Assembly (NCBI RefSeq): GCF_000760595.1
Contig: NZ_BBNM01000014.1
Coordinates: 1 to 64,000 of the forward strand
Reading direction: 5' to 3'
Origin: Acinetobacter soli
GTDB taxonomy: Bacteria; Pseudomonadota; Gammaproteobacteria; Pseudomonadales; Moraxellaceae
DNA length: 64,000 nucleotides
The position numbers and the translations under genes are program-made. The notes below the pieces were generated by a model. It was given only the letters and a program-made list of their open reading frames with translations. It ran no database searches and was not told the origin of the DNA. This document shows positions 62,435 to 64,000 of this stretch, one piece after another; position 1 is the stretch's first letter; each line of letters opens with the position of its first letter.

Positions 62435-62503
62435 AATTGCCGTTATCTCTCTTGTTATTTTTATGATGGTTTTTATTATTTTGCGCTATGGTTGATACTT
62501 AAA

Positions 62504-63130
62504 TTAAAACTTATAGCTGTAACCTACGCTATATACCCACGGATTAACTTCAAGTGTTCCAATTTTTTCACCATTCCATTTCAAATCAGAACCAATATCA
62601 GCGTAACGCACATCGGCAAAAACACCCCAATGTTTTGCATCGGCCGGCTGGAAATTAAACCCGACTTGACCGGTAAACCCATAGGCGTGTTCTGCCTTTA
62701 ATGAAGTTCCTGCAAGTGAACCTTTGGTCTGTTCATCCCATGCCAATAGTGCGGTTGCACCTACGCCGACATATGGCGTAAATCCAGTAGAATTTTTAAA
62801 GTGATATTTCACCGTGAGTGTAGGTGGCAACTGTTTAAAGCTCGCAATCGTTTCAGGCGCTCCACCCGCGACACGTGCCAATACATTATGTTTAAAGGGC
62901 GTCGCCAATAAAAGCTCGGAAGAAATATTGCGATTGGCAAAAAAATATTCGATTGATGGTGTAAAACTGAATGCATGATCGGCTTTCGCTTCAGTGACAG
63001 CCCCATCGGCCATCGTATTATGATCACTTGAAGGTGCCAAAACACTTGCACCCACTTTAACTTGCCATTCGCCAGCAAATACTGACGCTGAAATACCTAG
63101 CAAAGATAAAACAAAAACTCTAAGAAACAT
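62504..63130 (-). CDS. ompW: OmpW-family outer-membrane protein
   Basis: 208 residues. The signal peptide ends near residue 19 (SVFAGEWQVKVGAS). The eight-stranded barrel ends in SVGYSYKF with the terminal Phe. Typical OmpW elements are TPSIEYFFANRNISSELLLA and LPPTLTVKYHFKNSTGFTPY followed by GVGA. A small channel for hydrophobic compounds in the family. It stands alone, with an AT-rich upstream region. Confidence 0.94.
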   Translation of the reverse strand: MFLRVFVLSLLGISASVFAGEWQVKVGASVLAPSSDHNTMADGAVTEAKADHAFSFTPSIEYFFANRNISSELLLATPFKHNVLARVAGGAPETIASFKQLPPTLTVKYHFKNSTGFTPYVGVGATALLAWDEQTKGSLAGTSLKAEHAYGFTGQVGFNFQPADAKHWGVFADVRYADIGSDLKWNGEKIGTLEVNPWVYSVGYSYKF

Positions 63131-63435
63131 GATTATCCCCTATCTCTTTTATAATAATAAACATTGATTTTATTTAAATGCAATATAGAGAATTAATATA
63201 TTTTAATATTATTTTTAAACCAATGATTAATAATAAAATTATTTTAATTCATACAAAATTACTTGGTTTTATTTTTAATTCTTATTATTTTAATCAGGAT
63301 TTAATTCCAATTAATTTAATCTGATTTTTTTATTTATTCCAACCTTTTTAATCAGGTTTTATTTGTTGTTAAATTAAACTTCGCATGAACATAAATCAGG
63401 AGATACTGATTTATATTCACGCGTTAATAAATAAA
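63131..63435. other. Very AT-rich intergenic region upstream of ompW
   Basis: 305 bases dominated by A and T runs. It should hold the ompW promoter on the minus strand. No gene, and no clear box assignments. Confidence 0.55.
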
Positions 63436-64000
63436 TTAAAGCACCATGGCTGCAATCCAACCAAAGATCAGTAAAGGAATATTAAAGTGAATAAATGTTG
63501 GAATCACAGTGTCCCAAATATGGTCATGCTGACCGTCGACCCCCAGTCCTGCCGTTGGGCCCAAGGTTGAGTCAGATGCAGGTGATCCCGCATCACCCAA
63601 TGCCGCAGCGGTTCCAATCAGTGCAATGGTCGCAAGTGGTGAAAAACCAAACTGTACACAGAGGGGTACATAAATCACAGCCAGTACAGGTACACTTGAG
63701 AACGATGAACCAATCCCAATCGTGACAAACAGACCGATAAACAGCATGAGGAATGCAGCCAAAGCATGATTATCACCAATCAGATGCACTACGCCGTTGA
63801 CCAACTGGTTGATATCACCGGTATGGGTCATCACCGAAGCAAAGCCGGCAGCCGAGATCATGATAAAGCCAACCAATGCCATCATCCGCATCCCTTGTAC
63901 AAACACATCATCGGCATCTTGCCATTTGAATATGCCCGCGGTAGACAACACGGCAAAACCGACCAATCCGCCTAAAATCATCGATCCTGAATACAACTGT
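63436..64000 (-). CDS. Na+/H+ antiporter (NhaC superfamily), C-terminal part, truncated by window edge
   Basis: 188 residues of a polytopic protein whose start is beyond 64000 (the frame is open to the edge). About five membrane segments, with the conserved loop [20 protein letters not shown] and [20 protein letters not shown]. It resembles the YuiF/NhaC group of ion transporters. Substrate not determinable from this part. Confidence 0.8.
   Translation of the reverse strand, partial: QLYSGSMILGGLVGFAVLSTAGIFKWQDADDVFVQGMRMMALVGFIMISAAGFASVMTHTGDINQLVNGVVHLIGDNHALAAFLMLFIGLFVTIGIGSSFSSVPVLAVIYVPLCVQFGFSPLATIALIGTAAALGDAGSPASDSTLGPTAGLGVDGQHDHIWDTVIPTFIHFNIPLLIFGWIAAMVL

Overview
The window is a stretch of gammaproteobacterial chromosome that looks like Acinetobacter. 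I judge this from the moderate-to-low GC content, the gene neighbourhoods (initiator tRNA–rimP–nusA–infB–rbfA, pilBCD–coaE, ubiE–ubiJ–ubiB, fadBA, the fused Mrp antiporter operon) and the protein sequences. The species cannot be settled from sequence alone. Most of the window is dense core genome. Accessory features are concentrated at the left end.

Layout. 1–4680 (minus) is the 5' part of a giant trimeric autotransporter adhesin that runs off the left edge. It is followed by an AT-rich gap holding a decayed IS5-family transposase (5191–6005). 6242–10373 (plus) holds an FFLEELY-like protein and ubiE-ubiJ-ubiB for ubiquinone. 10602–14272 has hisIE, a short UvrD-type helicase and an SMC/RecF-like ATPase. 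14598–20836 is the six-gene Mrp/Pha cation/proton antiporter. 20880–28253 (minus) is the translation/transcription block rbfA-infB-nusA-rimP with two initiator tRNAs, then tRNA-Leu, secG and tpiA. 28517–32944 (plus) is pilB-pilC-pilD-coaE. 32920–36450 (minus) carries a DMT exporter, rlmB, ppnP and a TPR-glycosyltransferase. 36576–39343 (plus) has recN, yqgE/algH and ruvX.

39383–42723 (minus) is an AaeAB-like aromatic-acid efflux trio, with an IclR regulator divergent from it. 43986–45446 (minus) is an alkylation-repair pair (Ada-like plus AlkB). 45556–48944 (minus) has pgsA, a thioesterase and uvrC. 49041–50712 (minus) has a histidine-rich Cys/His hydrolase and an LpxO-like hydroxylase. 51168–54507 (plus) is fadBA. 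54553–55894 (minus) has a small hydrolase and an unknown anchored protein. 56068–59835 (plus) has a FrnE-like DsbA protein, a glycine-zipper miniprotein and two related outer-membrane proteins. 59913–64000 (minus) has htpG, a DUF1311 protein, ompW and the C-terminal part of an NhaC-superfamily antiporter cut by the right edge.

Observations most worth a second look: (i) two perfect DnaA boxes in inverted orientation in a short intergenic hairpin near htpG; (ii) the helicase/ATPase pair, whose ATPase has His where the Walker B glutamate is expected; (iii) tandem initiator tRNAs with a U1·U72 mismatch; (iv) a 21-histidine N-terminus on a putative amidase; (v) the diverged tandem pair of uncharacterised outer-membrane proteins; (vi) the IS5 relic beside the adhesin and the 189-bp tandem repeat inside it. 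I did not find a clear, complete, unknown multi-gene system.
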